Origin: Rhizobium sp. CSW-27
GTDB taxonomy: Bacteria; Pseudomonadota; Alphaproteobacteria; Rhizobiales; Rhizobiaceae
DNA: 64,000 nucleotides
Assembly (NCBI RefSeq): GCF_018760785.1
Contig: NZ_JAHHZO010000002.1
Location: 186,001 to 250,000, forward strand
Reading direction: 5' to 3'
The notes beneath the pieces are model-generated. The model searched no databases. It was not told the origin of the DNA and saw nothing but the letters and a program-made list of their open reading frames with translations. Each line of letters opens with the position of its first letter. Position 1 is the first letter of the stretch. Shown here piece after piece: positions 24,832-30,944 of the stretch. A program made the position numbers and the translations under genes.

Positions 24832-25770
24832 TCAGGCCGCGCCCTTGTCGAGGCGCACGCTGGATAGCTGGAGCCAAGGGGGATTATCCGCATACATTTC
24901 GCGAATGAGCTGTTTGATCGCCTCTGTGCGGCCATTGGCATTGTCTCGCCGGTAGCTCATGATGATGGGCGAGGTGGCGTTTTCATCCGCGACCATGCGG
25001 TAGACGACATCATCGGGGCGCTGACGCTGGGAGGCTGCCGGGATGAGGCAGATTCCGGCGCCAGCGGCCACCATGCCCAGTGCCGTCTGGATCTCGCGCA
25101 CTTCTTCGATGCCCTGGAAGCGCACCCGGATCTCCTCGAAAAGGTTGAGGACTTCATCCGCGAAGCTCGGTCGGGGCATGGAGGGGTAAACGATCAGCGT
25201 TTCGCCAGCGAGATCGCGAAGCGCCACTGGCTCTGTCTCGCCAGCCCTGGGATGGCCAAGGGGCAGGGCGACGACCAGCCGTTCGTCCCGGAGTGTCAGG
25301 CGCTCCACCTCTTTGTCATTGAAGCGCACTCGACCGAAACCGACATCGATGTGGCGCTCCTTGAGCGCCGCGATCTGCTCGGTGGACATCATTTCACGGA
25401 TCTCGATGTCGAGATCGGGCCAGTGCTGGCGCATCCGCCGAACGAGATCGGGAATGCCGCCGTAGAGCGTCGAGCCGACGCATCCGATGACGAAGCGCTC
25501 ACGCTGCGATTTTCCGATCCTCTGCGTCTGATCGCGCACATGCTCCAGTCGCCTTAGGATCTGCGATGCCTGCTCCAGGAAGAAGCCTCCCGCCTGCGTG
25601 AGGGTCAGCGGCCGCTTCGTGCGATCAATCAGGATGACACCAAGCTCCTCCTCCAGTTGCTGGATCTGTCGGCTGAGAGGGGGTTGGGCAATGTGCAGGA
25701 GTTCTGCTGCGCGCGAAAAATTGCGCTCGGTTGCGACCGCTACGAAATACCGAAGTTGGCGAACTTCCAT
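24832..25770 (-). CDS. LysR-family regulator of aromatic catabolism (CatR/BenM-like)
   Basis: A 312-residue LysR regulator. The DNA-binding domain is MEVRQLRYFVAVATERNFSR followed by AAELLHIAQPPLSRQIQQLEEELG, nearly the consensus of the CatR/CatM/BenM group (AQPPLSRQI). The effector domain has IGCVGSTLYGGIPDLVRR and VALPLGHP, the pattern of regulators responding to cis,cis-muconate or benzoate. It probably activates catB-ben and the upper-pathway operon through the shared ATACC-N5-GGTAT sites. No such dyad is seen immediately upstream of its own start, so classical autoregulation is not supported by sequence. Confidence 0.88.
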   Translation of the reverse strand: MEVRQLRYFVAVATERNFSRAAELLHIAQPPLSRQIQQLEEELGVILIDRTKRPLTLTQAGGFFLEQASQILRRLEHVRDQTQRIGKSQRERFVIGCVGSTLYGGIPDLVRRMRQHWPDLDIEIREMMSTEQIAALKERHIDVGFGRVRFNDKEVERLTLRDERLVVALPLGHPRAGETEPVALRDLAGETLIVYPSMPRPSFADEVLNLFEEIRVRFQGIEEVREIQTALGMVAAGAGICLIPAASQRQRPDDVVYRMVADENATSPIIMSYRRDNANGRTEAIKQLIREMYADNPPWLQLSSVRLDKGAA

Positions 25771-25781
25771 GTCTTAGCCCT

Positions 25782-26096
25782 TTATGGCCCCTGAATGTTA
25801 ACGGGGCTCGGATACATGTCTGGCAGACCGGAGCACAAGCATGGCCCTTTTCCTGGAGCTTTGCTATCGATCAGCCCCTCCGGGCCAGTGGCATTGAACC
25901 GCAAGGCCAGTAGCACGCGATCTGCAGCGCCACATTGCCCCAGCCGCGCAGCCTTCGAGCGTAAGCCACCCTCATAGATCGCGGCAAGTGGCAAAAGACG
26001 ATGCGCCTCAGCCGCATGCTTGCCTTGGCGGTGGGAGAGGCGGCCCCCCAAACATGAAGCCGATGTGCTCGATCTTCCGGGATGCTGTTTGCTCAC
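25782..26096 (-). pseudogene. IS630-family transposase remnant (N-terminal fragment)
   Basis: A roughly 100-codon fragment of which about 55 residues resemble the N-terminal helix-turn-helix part of IS630 transposases: HRLLPLAAIYEGGLRSKAAR, then LRFNATGPEGLIDSKAPGK. The catalytic DDE domain is absent, the middle of the helix-turn-helix is scrambled (GQCGAADRVLLA where the family has a conserved DW region), and sequence on both sides is unrelated. No intact inverted repeats or target duplication are seen. It lies at the right-hand edge of the aromatic catabolic block and is a trace of past mobile-element activity there. Confidence 0.65.
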
Positions 26097-26315
26097 TCGT
26101 TACGCTGCAACATAATCAGGGCTCCAATGCAGTTACTTCGGTCGGAGCGCTGCGCTGAAACTGCGCTAGCGCAGCGTCCGTGCCCGGAAACGCTACATTG
26201 AAATCATTGAAGAATTCCGAAGTCTATGCGCTACTGAGCTAGCATAAATTCGCTGTCCTTAAGGGTGAGCAAATGATGAAAAGTCAATGATTTCAGTACA
26301 TTGTCTGGCGCGCCT
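26097..26315. other. Gene-free stretch with a CTGCGCTAGCGCAG palindrome
   Basis: About 220 bp, locally poorer in G+C than its surroundings. It contains a perfect 14-bp palindrome, CTGCGCTAGCGCAG (26161-26174), next to another GCGCTGCGC copy. No protein gene or RNA gene is recognised. Confidence 0.5.
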
Positions 26316-27080
26316 TCAGATGAAGGGGCGCCGTCCTTCCTTTGTCGGCTGCCAGCCGGCTATCTCGCGCAAACGGGCAGGGTCGAGCACTTCCGAGCCG
26401 CGGTCGAGCCATCGCAACACGCCGGCATCCAGCAGCTTGCGCAGCGTCTTGTTGGTGTGGACCAGCGAAAGGCCGAGCGTATCGGCCACATGCTGCTGCG
26501 TCAGGGGCAGGACGAAGGGACCCTCCTCGCCGAAGACGCCGGTCACATGCGCCCGGTGATCGAGGAAGGCCAGGAGATAGGCGGCGCGCTCGAGCGCGGT
26601 GCGGCGGCCTATGCTGAGCAGATGCTCGTCCAGCATCGATTCCTCGCGGGAGGCGATCCAGGTCAGGTCATAGGCGAGCGAGGGATGCTGGCGGAAGAGG
26701 GCGGTCAGCCGCTGGCGCTCGAACACACACAGCGACATGCGCGTCAGCGCCTCCACCGAATGCAGCATTTCGGACATCAGGTTGCCCTGCAGCCCGGCCA
26801 GATCGCCCGGCAGCAGATAGTTGAGGATCTGCCGGCGGCCATCCTCGAGGATCTTGTAGCGGAAACCCCAGCCGGCCAGCACCGTGTAGAGCTGCGGGTG
26901 GCGCTGGCCCTCGGCAATGATGGTGGTGCCGGGTTCGGCCAGATGCTCGCCGAACTTGAAGTTCGCCACGAATTGCAGTTCCTCGCCGGAGAAGTCGCGA
27001 AAGGCCTCCCGGCGCCGCAACGGACAGAGGTCGCAGGGGATGCGCGGCGGCGTCAGCGTCTTGGCCTGTGTCATGGTCAT
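26316..27080 (-). CDS. Crp/Fnr-family transcriptional regulator
   Basis: A 254-residue regulator. A cyclic-nucleotide-binding-like beta barrel occupies about residues 35-150 (EPGTTIIAEGQRHPQLYTVLAG) and a C-terminal helix-turn-helix is seen in LPLTQQHVADTLGLSLVHTNKTLRKL. The N-terminus carries only CDLCPLRR, a CxxC pair, not the full cysteine set needed for an Fnr-type [4Fe-4S] cluster, so oxygen sensing as in Fnr is doubtful. The ATG at 27080 was chosen for the GGGAG upstream; ATG 27074 is possible. It is divergent from a receiver gene; an inverted repeat GCAATG-N8-CATTGC (27161-27180) lies in the gap. Confidence 0.87.
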   Translation of the reverse strand: MTMTQAKTLTPPRIPCDLCPLRRREAFRDFSGEELQFVANFKFGEHLAEPGTTIIAEGQRHPQLYTVLAGWGFRYKILEDGRRQILNYLLPGDLAGLQGNLMSEMLHSVEALTRMSLCVFERQRLTALFRQHPSLAYDLTWIASREESMLDEHLLSIGRRTALERAAYLLAFLDHRAHVTGVFGEEGPFVLPLTQQHVADTLGLSLVHTNKTLRKLLDAGVLRWLDRGSEVLDPARLREIAGWQPTKEGRRPFI

Positions 27081-27207
27081 CCGGAGCGCTCCCATCGCTG
27101 GCAGAAAATGATACAGGAAACGGGAACAGGTGTGTCTTTTTTAAATGACGGCACCTGCGGGCAATGATCTACGGCATTGCTCACGGCATTCATCGGGAGC
27201 CGCATTT

Positions 27208-27552
27208 GTGCACGTCCTCGTCATCGACGTCGAATATCTCGTGGCTCTGGAAGCCGAACAGGTACTGACCGACCAGCTGGCTTGCACGGTGGAGATCGCC
27301 GTTCCCCGCGATATCGACCTGGCGCTCGAAACGCTGCGCTTCGACATTCTCTTTCTCGACGCCGCCCTGCTGTCCGATACCGCGGCCGCCCGCGTCCGGC
27401 GCCTGCAGGATGCAGGCACCGGGATCGTGTTCTCCTCCGTTGACAGCGCACATCGTCGCGGACTGCCGGGTTTCTTCGGCATTCCTGTCATTTCGCGACC
27501 ATTTGATGATGATGAGCTGGTGGAGATCGTTCGCCGGGCGGCGAAGATGTAA
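27208..27552 (+). CDS. Stand-alone receiver-domain protein with an incomplete acidic pocket
   Basis: A 114-residue protein consisting only of a CheY-like receiver. The likely phosphoacceptor is D51 in FDILFLDAAL. The acid pair near the N-terminus is reduced to one aspartate (D7 in VLVIDVEYL), and the conserved lysine before PF is replaced by arginine (ISRPF, R97). These changes suggest weak, unusual or phosphorylation-independent signalling. GTG 27208 was chosen because GGGAG lies 8 nt upstream; earlier in-frame codons look non-coding. It sits convergent to ecfG, so a role around the general stress response is possible but not shown. Confidence 0.72.
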   Translation: MHVLVIDVEYLVALEAEQVLTDQLACTVEIAVPRDIDLALETLRFDILFLDAALLSDTAAARVRRLQDAGTGIVFSSVDSAHRRGLPGFFGIPVISRPFDDDELVEIVRRAAKM

Positions 27553-27567
27553 GATGACTTTGGCAGG

Positions 27568-28134
27568 TCAGCTGCCGAAGGCGCGTGCGGTGATGGCGGC
27601 ATCGCCCGGATCCGGCCCGAAATCGCCTTCGCCGGAAACGCCGAGCAGTTCCTGAAGCCTTGTGCGGGCGCGCGAAACGCGGCTCTTGATCGTACCCACC
27701 GCGCATCCGCAGATCGAGGCGGCTTCCTCATAGGCAAAGCCTGCGGCCCCCACCAGGATGATCGCTTCTCGCTGGTCATCCGGCAGCGTGTCGAGCGCCT
27801 TGCGGAAGTCCTGCAGATCAAGCCGTCCATACTGTTCCGGATGCACCGAGAACCGTTCGCTGAACAGGCCGTCGCTGTCCTGCACCTCGCGGCCGCGCTT
27901 GCGCATCTGGCTGTAGAACTCGTTGCGCAGGATGGTGAACAGCCATGCGCGCATGTTCGTGCCGGCGGTAAAACTGCCCTGGTTTGCCCAGGCCTTCATG
28001 ATCGTGTCCTGTACCAGATCGTCCGCCTTGTCGTGGCGGCCGGTCAGCGACACGGCGAAGGCGCGCAGATTGGGCAAAGATGCCAGCAGATCACGCTTGA
28101 AGGCGCGATCGACGTCCCTGTACGTCGTGCTCAT
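27568..28134 (-). CDS. ecfG: ECF sigma factor of the general stress response (EcfG/RpoE2 type)
   Basis: A 188-residue sigma factor. Region 2 covers about residues 15-85 (RAFAVSLTGRHDKADDLVQDTIMKAWAN, then MRAWLFTILRNEFYSQMRKR) and region 4 about residues 110-165 (LPDDQREAIILVGAAGFAYEEAA, then GTIKSRVSRARTRL). This is the EcfG group, which in alphaproteobacteria directs transcription from GGAAC-N16/17-CGTT promoters. It is held inactive by NepR and released when phosphorylated PhyR binds NepR. Its ATG overlaps the nepR stop codon (28131-28134), giving translational coupling to the anti-sigma factor. Four matching promoters with perfect boxes are visible in this window. Confidence 0.93.
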   Translation of the reverse strand: MSTTYRDVDRAFKRDLLASLPNLRAFAVSLTGRHDKADDLVQDTIMKAWANQGSFTAGTNMRAWLFTILRNEFYSQMRKRGREVQDSDGLFSERFSVHPEQYGRLDLQDFRKALDTLPDDQREAIILVGAAGFAYEEAASICGCAVGTIKSRVSRARTRLQELLGVSGEGDFGPDPGDAAITARAFGS

Positions 28135-28346
28135 TTCGCTTTCACCGATTTGGCGTTCTTTTCGGCTTCCTCGAGGCGCTCGAGAAGTTCAAGGAACCTG
28201 TCGGGGATCCCTTCTTCCTGAACCGCGTCGTAGAACTCCCGCAACTTGCGGGAAATCGACGCGTTCGGCAGCATTGCGCCTGGCCGGAAGTTGTTCGATT
28301 GTGCTGTCGTCATCTTTTCTTTTTTTCTGATCTCGTCGTCACTCAT
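28131..28346 (-). CDS. nepR: Anti-sigma factor NepR
   Basis: A 71-residue protein with the NepR core: two amphipathic helices in SRKLREFYDAVQEEGIPDRFLELLERLEEAEK. NepR binds EcfG in unstressed cells and is captured by phosphorylated PhyR under stress. The N-terminal part (MSDDEIRKKEKMTTAQSNN) is flexible and variable in the family; an internal ATG at 28313 would give 60 residues and cannot be excluded. The C-terminal tail is lysine-rich. It lies immediately upstream of ecfG with a 4-bp overlap, and divergent from phyR across a gap holding two EcfG-type promoters. Confidence 0.9.
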   Translation of the reverse strand: MSDDEIRKKEKMTTAQSNNFRPGAMLPNASISRKLREFYDAVQEEGIPDRFLELLERLEEAEKNAKSVKAK

Positions 28347-28379
28347 CACGCAGGCGCCTGTTGCGATATCGTGGAGGGA

Positions 28380-28404
28380 AATGCACAGCTGAAAAAAAAG
28401 TTCC
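28380..28404 (-). promoter_or_regulatory. EcfG-type promoter of nepR-ecfG (GGAAC-N16-CATT)
   Basis: On the minus strand GGAAC (28404-28400) and CATT (28383-28380) are 16 nt apart; the second box has one mismatch to CGTT. It would give positive autoregulation of nepR-ecfG. Confidence 0.6.
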
Positions 28405-28425
28405 CCGCATTTGGAACTTTTTTTT
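28392..28425. repeat. Perfect 13-bp inverted repeat joining the two divergent EcfG -35 boxes
   Basis: Eight A plus GTTCC (28392-28404) and GGAAC plus eight T (28413-28425) are perfect reverse complements around an 8-nt spacer. Each arm contains the -35 box of one of the divergent promoters followed by an A/T tract at the same place. Confidence 0.85.
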
Positions 28426-28437
28426 CCGGCTGACGTT
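28413..28437 (+). promoter_or_regulatory. EcfG-type promoter of phyR (GGAAC-N16-CGTT)
   Basis: GGAAC (28413-28417) and CGTT (28434-28437) are 16 nt apart, both boxes perfect; the phyR ATG is 44 bp downstream of the -10 box. Confidence 0.78.
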
Positions 28438-28480
28438 GATATCACGTTCATTGCCCGCAGGGCATCAGGGGAGATTCTGA

Positions 28481-29275
28481 ATGTCACTCACCACACGCGT
28501 TGCGTCCCACCTTCCTTATCTGCGCCGCTACGCCCGCGCTGTTACCGGCTCGCAGACTTCCGGGGACGCATATGTCGCGGCGGTCCTGGAGGCGCTCATT
28601 GCAGATGTTTCCATCTTTCCGGAAACGTCCAAGGACCGCGTTTCGCTCTACAAACTCTTCGTCCAGATTTTTGGTTCCACATCCATCGAGATCCGCCCGA
28701 TCGATTCCCCCTTCGCCTGGGAACAGCGGGCCGTTGCCAATCTGGCCAATCTGCCCTCCCAGGCCCGCCATGCCTTCCTGCTGATTTCGGTCGAAGGTTT
28801 CACACTGGAAGAGACCGCCGAGATTCTCGAAGTGGACGTGGATGAGGCGACGCGCCTGCTCGACGAGGCCTCGCGCGAGATTTCCCGCCAGGTGGCGACC
28901 GACATCATGATCATCGAGGACGAGCCGCTGATCGCGCTCGACATCGAGCAGATGGTGCAGGATCTTGGCCACCGGGTCACCGGCATTGCCCGCACCCACA
29001 AGGAAGCCGTGTCGCTGTTCCAGGCCTCGGGCCCCAAGATGGTTCTTGCCGACATCCAGCTGGCCGATGGAAGTTCCGGTATCGATGCCGTCAACGAGAT
29101 CCTGAAGTCCTCCAGCGTGCCGGTGATCTTCATCACCGCGTTCCCGGAGCGCCTGTTGACCGGCGAGCGGCCGGAGCCGGCCTTCCTGGTGACGAAGCCC
29201 TTCAACCCGGACATGGTGAAGGCGCTCATCAGCCAGGCTCTCTTCTTCAACGACGCCGTCAAGGCGGCGGCCTGA
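28481..29275 (+). CDS. phyR: Anti-anti-sigma response regulator PhyR
   Basis: A 264-residue protein with an N-terminal sigma-factor-like domain (residues 1 to about 130; LPSQARHAFLLISVEGFTLEETAE mimics sigma region 4) and a C-terminal receiver (about 140-260) with acid pair E146/D147 (IIEDEP), phosphoacceptor D191 (VLADIQLADG), the threonine in FITAFP and the lysine in VTKPFNP. On phosphorylation PhyR binds NepR and frees EcfG. It is divergent from nepR-ecfG and followed by a histidine kinase gene that is a likely phosphodonor. A perfect EcfG-type promoter lies upstream. Confidence 0.95.
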   Translation: MSLTTRVASHLPYLRRYARAVTGSQTSGDAYVAAVLEALIADVSIFPETSKDRVSLYKLFVQIFGSTSIEIRPIDSPFAWEQRAVANLANLPSQARHAFLLISVEGFTLEETAEILEVDVDEATRLLDEASREISRQVATDIMIIEDEPLIALDIEQMVQDLGHRVTGIARTHKEAVSLFQASGPKMVLADIQLADGSSGIDAVNEILKSSSVPVIFITAFPERLLTGERPEPAFLVTKPFNPDMVKALISQALFFNDAVKAAA

Positions 29276-29321
29276 ACCGGCACACGGGCAGGCCTGCCTC
29301 GCGGTCTGCCCGAATCCGGCG

Positions 29322-29346
29322 GGAACATTCGCTGTGCGGATGCGTT
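29322..29346 (+). promoter_or_regulatory. EcfG-type promoter (GGAAC-N16-CGTT) upstream of the sensor kinase
   Basis: GGAAC (29322-29326) and CGTT (29343-29346) with a 16-nt spacer, perfect boxes. A transcript from here would have a leader of about 245 nt before the kinase start. It would place the kinase under the control of the system it probably feeds. Confidence 0.62.
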
Positions 29347-29503
29347 CCGTCGGCGCTGCCAATCGGTGACAGCGCAACCCGTACGGGCTGCCGCAGGGTG
29401 CCGGTCGGAGGCCCGGCAAGGCCGGGCGTCCGGGCGCCGCACCGGTGTCTTCTCCTGCGGAAAAGGCGTCTGTCCGATTGCGGTAATTTCGTGACCAGTC
29501 GGG

Positions 29504-29532
29504 TTGTCCCCATCTGGGTTAGGCCCTATAAC
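29504..29532 (+). promoter_or_regulatory. Sigma-70-type promoter of the sensor kinase (TTGTCC-N17-TATAAC)
   Basis: TTGTCC (29504-29509) and TATAAC (29527-29532) with a 17-nt spacer; the predicted start is about 29540, some 57 nt before the GTG start of the kinase. It would give basal expression beside the stress promoter. Confidence 0.6.
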
Positions 29533-29596
29533 GGGCGTGTCATTGGCGGATCCGCATGTCTTTGCAGGATCATACCGAGGCCAACAGCAAGGCGGA

Positions 29597-30616
29597 GTGG
29601 AATCCTTGTCGCATCAGCTGACATGGCAACAGGCTGGTGAAAGTGACGACAAGTTGCGTGAGTTCTTCATGCCGGCGCTGGTGGATCTGGGCGCCAGCGT
29701 CATCATCCAGAACCTGAACCGCAACTACCTGTTCGTGACCAATCTTCCCGATGTCTGGTCCGGCGGGCTGTCGGAGGCTCCAAGCGATCTGTCGCTGTTC
29801 GGCCCCGATATTGCGGAAAAGCTGCGTCTTCTGAAGGACGGGCTGACAGAGCCCGGGCAGAAGAAGCACATCGAGATCTCCGTCAATTCCGACGAAATCT
29901 ACGAGTTCAGGGTCCAGGCCGTGGCCATGGGGGCGGGGGGCATCCATCTCGTCACCACCATTGTCGATCGCTCGGAGGAGCGCCATCGCGAGCGTCTGCT
30001 CAGGGCCCTGCTGCGTGAGGTGAGCCACCGGTCGAAGAACCTGCTCGCCATCATCCAGAGCATTGCGCTGCAGACGGCGCGCTATTCCGTCACGCTCGAC
30101 ATGTTCCTGAACAAGTTCCGCGGCCGGCTCTACTCGCTGTCGCAATCGCAGGATCTGATCACCGATTCCAGCTGGCGCGGCGCCTATTTCTTCGAGCTGG
30201 TGCGCCAGCAGACCGAGAAATACCTGCCGGAAAACCAGCAGCTCGTGCGGGTGACGGGCGATGACGTGCTGTTATCGCCGAACGCCTCGCTGCATCTCGG
30301 CCTTGCCCTGCATGAACTGATCGTCAATGCCGTCAGCCACGGCTCGCTGATCAAGAACGGCCGGGCCATCAGCGTCAGTTGCAACCGTGTCCATGCGAAC
30401 GGGCAGGAGGCGCTGGAAGTGCGCTGGGACGAAGGGCTTGCGCCGCAGGCCAGCCGGCTGGAGGCGCGCGAGGATGAGAACCTGAAGGCGCATTTCGGCA
30501 GCACGGTGCTGGAGCGCGTCGTGCCGGCCTCGGTCAACGGCAAGGCGCATTACGTCATCAGCGCGGATCGCATCAGCTACAGCCTCGTCTTTCCCGTCGA
30601 GCATGCATCGGAATAG
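29597..30616 (+). CDS. Cytosolic HWE/HisKA2-type sensor histidine kinase next to phyR (PhyK-type candidate)
   Basis: A protein of about 339 residues without membrane segments. The N-terminal part (residues about 25-130, LGASVIIQNLNRNYLFVTNL) looks like a PAS-type sensor. The phosphoacceptor box LLREVSHRSKNLLAIIQS places H144 in a HisKA2/HWE motif, and the ATPase N-box is LALHELIVNAVSHGSL. Kinases of this class phosphorylate PhyR in many rhizobia. The start is uncertain: GTG 29597 and TTG 29606 are both near the purine-rich GGCGGAG; no ATG occurs before residue 25. Transcription signals at 29504-29532 rule out starts further upstream. Confidence 0.82.
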   Translation: MESLSHQLTWQQAGESDDKLREFFMPALVDLGASVIIQNLNRNYLFVTNLPDVWSGGLSEAPSDLSLFGPDIAEKLRLLKDGLTEPGQKKHIEISVNSDEIYEFRVQAVAMGAGGIHLVTTIVDRSEERHRERLLRALLREVSHRSKNLLAIIQSIALQTARYSVTLDMFLNKFRGRLYSLSQSQDLITDSSWRGAYFFELVRQQTEKYLPENQQLVRVTGDDVLLSPNASLHLGLALHELIVNAVSHGSLIKNGRAISVSCNRVHANGQEALEVRWDEGLAPQASRLEAREDENLKAHFGSTVLERVVPASVNGKAHYVISADRISYSLVFPVEHASE

Positions 30617-30688
30617 AGGCTGCTGGCGAGCTTGCCGCCCGCTGACGAAGCCTGTCGTTCTCAACAGGGATACCGGAAGTCCTGCCGC

Positions 30689-30798
30689 AAAAAAACGGTC
30701 TCGATTTCCGGAGAAATCGAGACCGTTGGTCTCTTCGAGGGGGATGAAGAGGTATCTGGAAGCTTTGAAGGGCGGGGGACGGGGGCGCTTCCAGATGT
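30689..30798 (-). ncRNA. Predicted EcfG-dependent small RNA with C-rich loops
   Basis: About 110 nt on the minus strand between a perfect EcfG promoter and a strong terminator, with no open frame of note. The 5' stem is ATCTGGAAGC / GCTTCCAGAT (30796-30787, 30763-30754) around a 23-nt loop with three runs of C. The second stem, CTCTTC / GAAGAG (30751-30746, 30736-30731), encloses ATCCCCCTC. The third is the terminator. C-rich loops able to pair with Shine-Dalgarno sequences are typical of alphaproteobacterial regulatory RNAs; the general-stress RNA GsrN of Caulobacter has such a loop. Homology to GsrN is not claimed. Expression is unproven. Confidence 0.62.
30694..30727 (-). terminator. Strong rho-independent terminator of the predicted small RNA
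   Basis: Fifteen-base-pair perfect stem (arms 30727-30713 and 30708-30694 on the minus strand, starting AACGGTCTCG) with a 4-nt loop; the descending arm runs into seven T on the minus strand (30695-30689). The orientation fits minus-strand transcripts. It could also serve the sensor kinase mRNA weakly on the plus strand. Confidence 0.9.
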
Positions 30799-30804
30799 AT
30801 CAAG

Positions 30805-30829
30805 AACGGCCGGCCGCAGGATTGGTTCC
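30805..30829 (-). promoter_or_regulatory. EcfG-type promoter (GGAAC-N16-CGTT) of the predicted small RNA
   Basis: On the minus strand GGAAC (30829-30825) and CGTT (30808-30805) are separated by 16 nt with both boxes perfect. Transcription would start near 30798, at the base of the first stem of the predicted RNA. Confidence 0.7.
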
Positions 30830-30900
30830 GCCTCCTTTGCAAAAAAAGCAGATGACCGAAAAAATCGTCGGCCCCTTCCTCACCGGTCGTGGGGATGAAC

Positions 30901-30926
30901 CTCATGCCCCGCAATGGGGGCATGAG
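30901..30926 (-). terminator. Hairpin after the second peptide transporter operon
   Basis: Perfect 10-bp stem CTCATGCCCC / GGGGCATGAG with a 6-nt loop, 19 bp past the permease stop codon at 30945. There is no T-run, so termination may be partial or rho-assisted. Confidence 0.55.
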
Positions 30927-30944
30927 TGGTCGTTCTGATCCCGT

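Noticed and set aside
27122-27145. EcfG promoter before the receiver gene
   Set aside because: GGAAC is present at 27124 but AATG stands where CGTT is needed at either 16 or 17 nt.
27161-27180. GCAATG-N8-CATTGC as the autoregulatory site of the Crp/Fnr protein
   Set aside because: The dyad is imperfect relative to the Fnr (TTGAT-N4-ATCAA) and Crp consensus sequences and could be chance; kept only as a remark.
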